Part shown: positions 62,606-64,000 of the stretch, piece after piece
How the letters are laid out: every line of letters starts with the position of its first letter
Position numbering within the stretch: position 1 is the stretch's first letter
Source: an uncultured Roseburia sp.
Lineage (GTDB): Bacteria > Bacillota > Clostridia > Lachnospirales > Lachnospiraceae
Direction: 5' to 3'
DNA length: 64,000 nt
Assembly (NCBI GenBank): GCA_934292805.1
Contig: CAKQXQ010000006.1
Coordinates: 15,193 to 79,192, forward strand
Notes under the pieces: generated by a model
The model's input: only the letters and a program-made list of their open reading frames with translations
What the model was told of the DNA's origin: nothing
Databases searched by the model: none
Position numbers and translations under genes: made by a program

Positions 62606-63063
62606 TGATGTAACCTCTTTTCTTCTAATTTATTGACTAATGGTTTGTAATAGTATCTTGAGACATATACCTGTTTGTGCGTATCTGCAAATGCCACTAC
62701 ACTGGACGTTGTCAGGTTTCTGCTGATCGAATAAATGTGGTTGGTATTCACAATTGCGGATTTTGATATCCGCATGAAACTTCCCGGAAGAAGTTCCTCA
62801 AGCTCATAAAGCCTGTATTTCGTCTGATAAATATTGTCCCTCGTATGTGCATTGATGCCATCACCGTCTGTCTCAAAAAACAGGATTTCATCCAACGTCA
62901 GGTAATACTCCGTATTCCCTTTGTAAAAGACAAATTTCTGCGAAGTGTTGATCACTTCACTCACCGCCTTCTGCACATTCGAAATCTGTTCCGTCAGTCC
63001 TCTGCACCGGATCAGTACTTCGTCCTCCGGGAGTCCTTCATCGATTTCAATTTTGATTTTCAT
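62602..63063 (-). CDS. LytTR-type DNA-binding regulator
   Basis: 153 residues. An N-terminal helical segment (MKIKIEIDEGLPEDEVLIRC, about 1-45) is followed by the LytTR domain (YYLTLDEILFFETDGDGINA, YQTKYRLYELEELLPGSFMRISKSAIVN). No receiver domain is present. Starts at ATG 63063 (AGGA 8 nt upstream). It is the first gene of an operon with the LiaF-like and probably the DUF4097-like gene, likely autoregulated. Confidence 0.9.
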   Translation of the reverse strand: MKIKIEIDEGLPEDEVLIRCRGLTEQISNVQKAVSEVINTSQKFVFYKGNTEYYLTLDEILFFETDGDGINAHTRDNIYQTKYRLYELEELLPGSFMRISKSAIVNTNHIYSISRNLTTSSVVAFADTHKQVYVSRYYYKPLVNKLEEKRLHQ

Positions 63064-63112
63064 AATTTCATTCCTATTCTCCTGATCGTTATTAGATTTC
63101 TTAACTGAGTTT

Positions 63113-63141
63113 AGTATATTTGATATCAGAAAACATGTAAA
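63113..63141 (-). promoter_or_regulatory. Promoter of the LytTR operon
   Basis: Minus-strand -35 TTTACA (63136-63141), 17-nt spacer, -10 TATACT (63113-63118). Upstream, TACCGAAAACGTACCTC may hold LytTR direct repeats (TACC spaced by one turn). Confidence 0.6.
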
Positions 63142-63180
63142 TAGATTCAAAGTAAGAGGTACGTTTTCGGTAGTAAGATG

Positions 63181-63228
63181 TAAAAACAACCGCCTCACAT
63201 AGCACAAAAACTATGATAAAGCGGTTGT
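63181..63228 (-). terminator. Terminator of the DUF4177-like gene
   Basis: ACAACCGC (63186-63193) pairs with GCGGTTGT (63221-63228), with an inner CATAG/CTATG stem. On the minus strand it is followed by TTTTTA. Confidence 0.82.
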
Positions 63229-63251
63229 TCTATCTTATTATATCCATCATA

Positions 63252-63446
63252 TTATCTTTTATCTCTCTGAAGAGTTATAAGAACACCTCCAGCCATATTG
63301 CTGACATATTCATTCGGGCATACACTTACAACTTCCCATCCTTCTGCTGACTTTTCTTCCAGTAATTCTTCCACACTGGAAAAATCTGTTCCTATTATTT
63401 TCTTAAAGTCGCTTTTTGGAATACTTATAATCTTGAATTCTTTCAT
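63252..63446 (-). CDS. Small DUF4177-like protein
   Basis: 64 residues. The C-terminal EEKSAEGWEVVSVCPNEY...GVLITLQRDK pattern resembles DUF4177 proteins, small beta-rich proteins without known function. A very good AAGGAGG lies 6 nt before the ATG. It follows a frameshifted gene by about 30 nt, and ends in a terminator. Confidence 0.75.
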   Translation of the reverse strand: MKEFKIISIPKSDFKKIIGTDFSSVEELLEEKSAEGWEVVSVCPNEYVSNMAGGVLITLQRDKR

Positions 63447-63476
63447 GCTTTCCTCCTTCGCTTCAATTGAGATAAA

Positions 63477-63847
63477 TTATAAACATTTTTTATTTCTTCT
63501 TTTCTGCCATCGCTCAAACTCATCTTCTGTCATAATATCTGAAAATGCTTCATATGAATTCAAGCTTCCATTCTTTTTTTGTACAAAATAAGTAATTCCT
63601 ATGGCTGCACCAATTATAACTAATAATACAACAAATATGACTAACATTGTAAAAAGCCCCTCAGCAGCACCACTGACAAATTTCGTACACCTACAGGCAT
63701 GCCATAGTAAATAACCATGAGTGAAAGAACCGGATGATCCGAAATCATTACTCCCGAATTAATACCACCCACTATGCAAAAAAACAGATAACCGATAACA
63801 TACAGAACGCAATATAGTATGAATCTTTTTTTATTCTTTATCTTCAA
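63477..63847 (-). pseudogene. Small membrane protein, apparently frameshifted
   Basis: The frame from TTG 63847 (GGAGG 10 nt upstream) encodes two hydrophobic helices and ends early at 63641 after an oddly hydrophilic NLSVVLLRGFLQC. In the neighbouring frame the sequence continues sensibly: KFVSGAAEGLFTMLVIFVVL, another helix, and EAFSDIMTEDEFERWQKRR, ending at 63477. One missing A in CGAAATTT (about 63678-63685, minus strand) would restore a single about 123-residue protein. Either a real frameshift or a sequencing error; not recognised as a family. Confidence 0.6.
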
Positions 63848-63929
63848 ATCATCATCTCCTCCTCAAGTTCAAGGTTCTTCTACTAACTCGTTCTCACTTA
63901 ATCTTTTCAGTCCATTGATTTCTGACTTT

Positions 63930-64000
63930 TCAGATAATCTGTTGACAAGCATAATTACCATTATTATATCTCGTACCTACTGCAAAATCCACTCCAATTT
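63930..64000 (-). CDS. Possible C-terminus of a gene running off the right edge
   Basis: A minus-strand frame enters from the edge, reads IGVDFAVGTRYNNGNYACQQ and stops at 63930. It has the look of a genuine C-terminus but is too short to identify. A second short frame in the same DNA (MLVNRLSEKSEINGLKRLSE, ending about 63870) also reads plausibly, so the call is tentative. Confidence 0.3.
   Translation of the reverse strand, partial: IGVDFAVGTRYNNGNYACQQII

Overview
The window looks like chromosomal DNA of a low-to-mid GC, spore-forming Clostridia, most likely a gut Lachnospiraceae. The support is an alpha/beta-type SASP gene, a V-type ATPase, a class II GalT, many DUF families common in Lachnospiraceae, a T-box in front of serS, and strong AGGAGG-type ribosome binding sites. 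Most genes lie on the minus strand. I see no rRNA, tRNA, CRISPR array, transposase or phage genes.

Layout: 1-3.3 kb is tig-clpP-clpX (clpX runs off the left edge). 3.4-8.4 kb is a glycoside-utilisation locus: a GH2 hydrolase, a GPH-type sugar transporter broken by an in-frame TAG and probably an internal deletion, and a divergent AraC regulator. 8.4-10.05 kb is serS with its T-box leader. 10.05-17.3 kb is an unusual five-gene operon: an 802-residue propeller-like/solute-binding lipoprotein, two sugar-type ABC permeases, a coiled-coil HlyD-like adaptor and a MacB-core-like protein, with no ATPase. 17.4-30 kb is mostly housekeeping (nadE, hslO, a methyltransferase, a DUF1002 secreted protein, an alpha/beta hydrolase, recJ, truA, tcdA) plus a peptidoglycan-binding-domain protein and two uncharacterised membrane proteins. 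30.3-33.4 kb is an MBOAT / DHHW / DUF4358 surface-acylation module. 33.6-36 kb is a NitT/TauT-type ABC importer. 36.4-41.8 kb holds galK-galT, glyA and a DUF362 ferredoxin-like protein. 42-45 kb holds three small membrane-protein genes, an MFS efflux pump behind an elaborate attenuator leader, and the SASP gene. 45-50.8 kb holds a GNAT-ABC exporter fusion, glycogen phosphorylase and a divergent AraC regulator. 50.83-51.40 kb is a giant imperfect palindrome filling the space between two convergent genes. 51.4-61 kb is a PAP2 phosphatase, an LspA-like peptidase and the complete nine-gene V-type ATPase operon. 61-64 kb is a LytTR / LiaF-like / adhesin-type operon and small genes, one frameshifted.

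Most worth a second look: (1) the ~580 bp palindrome whose two arms each carry the same strong ribosome binding site and a 21-codon ORF; (2) the MFS leader, a 23-codon leader ORF followed by a tandemly duplicated terminator/antiterminator relay; (3) the five-gene propeller-SBP/permease/HlyD/MacB-core operon; (4) the GNAT-ABC exporter fusion, whose junction is a nine-A slippery run. Starts were revised wherever a ribosome binding site clearly pointed to an internal ATG, GTG or TTG.
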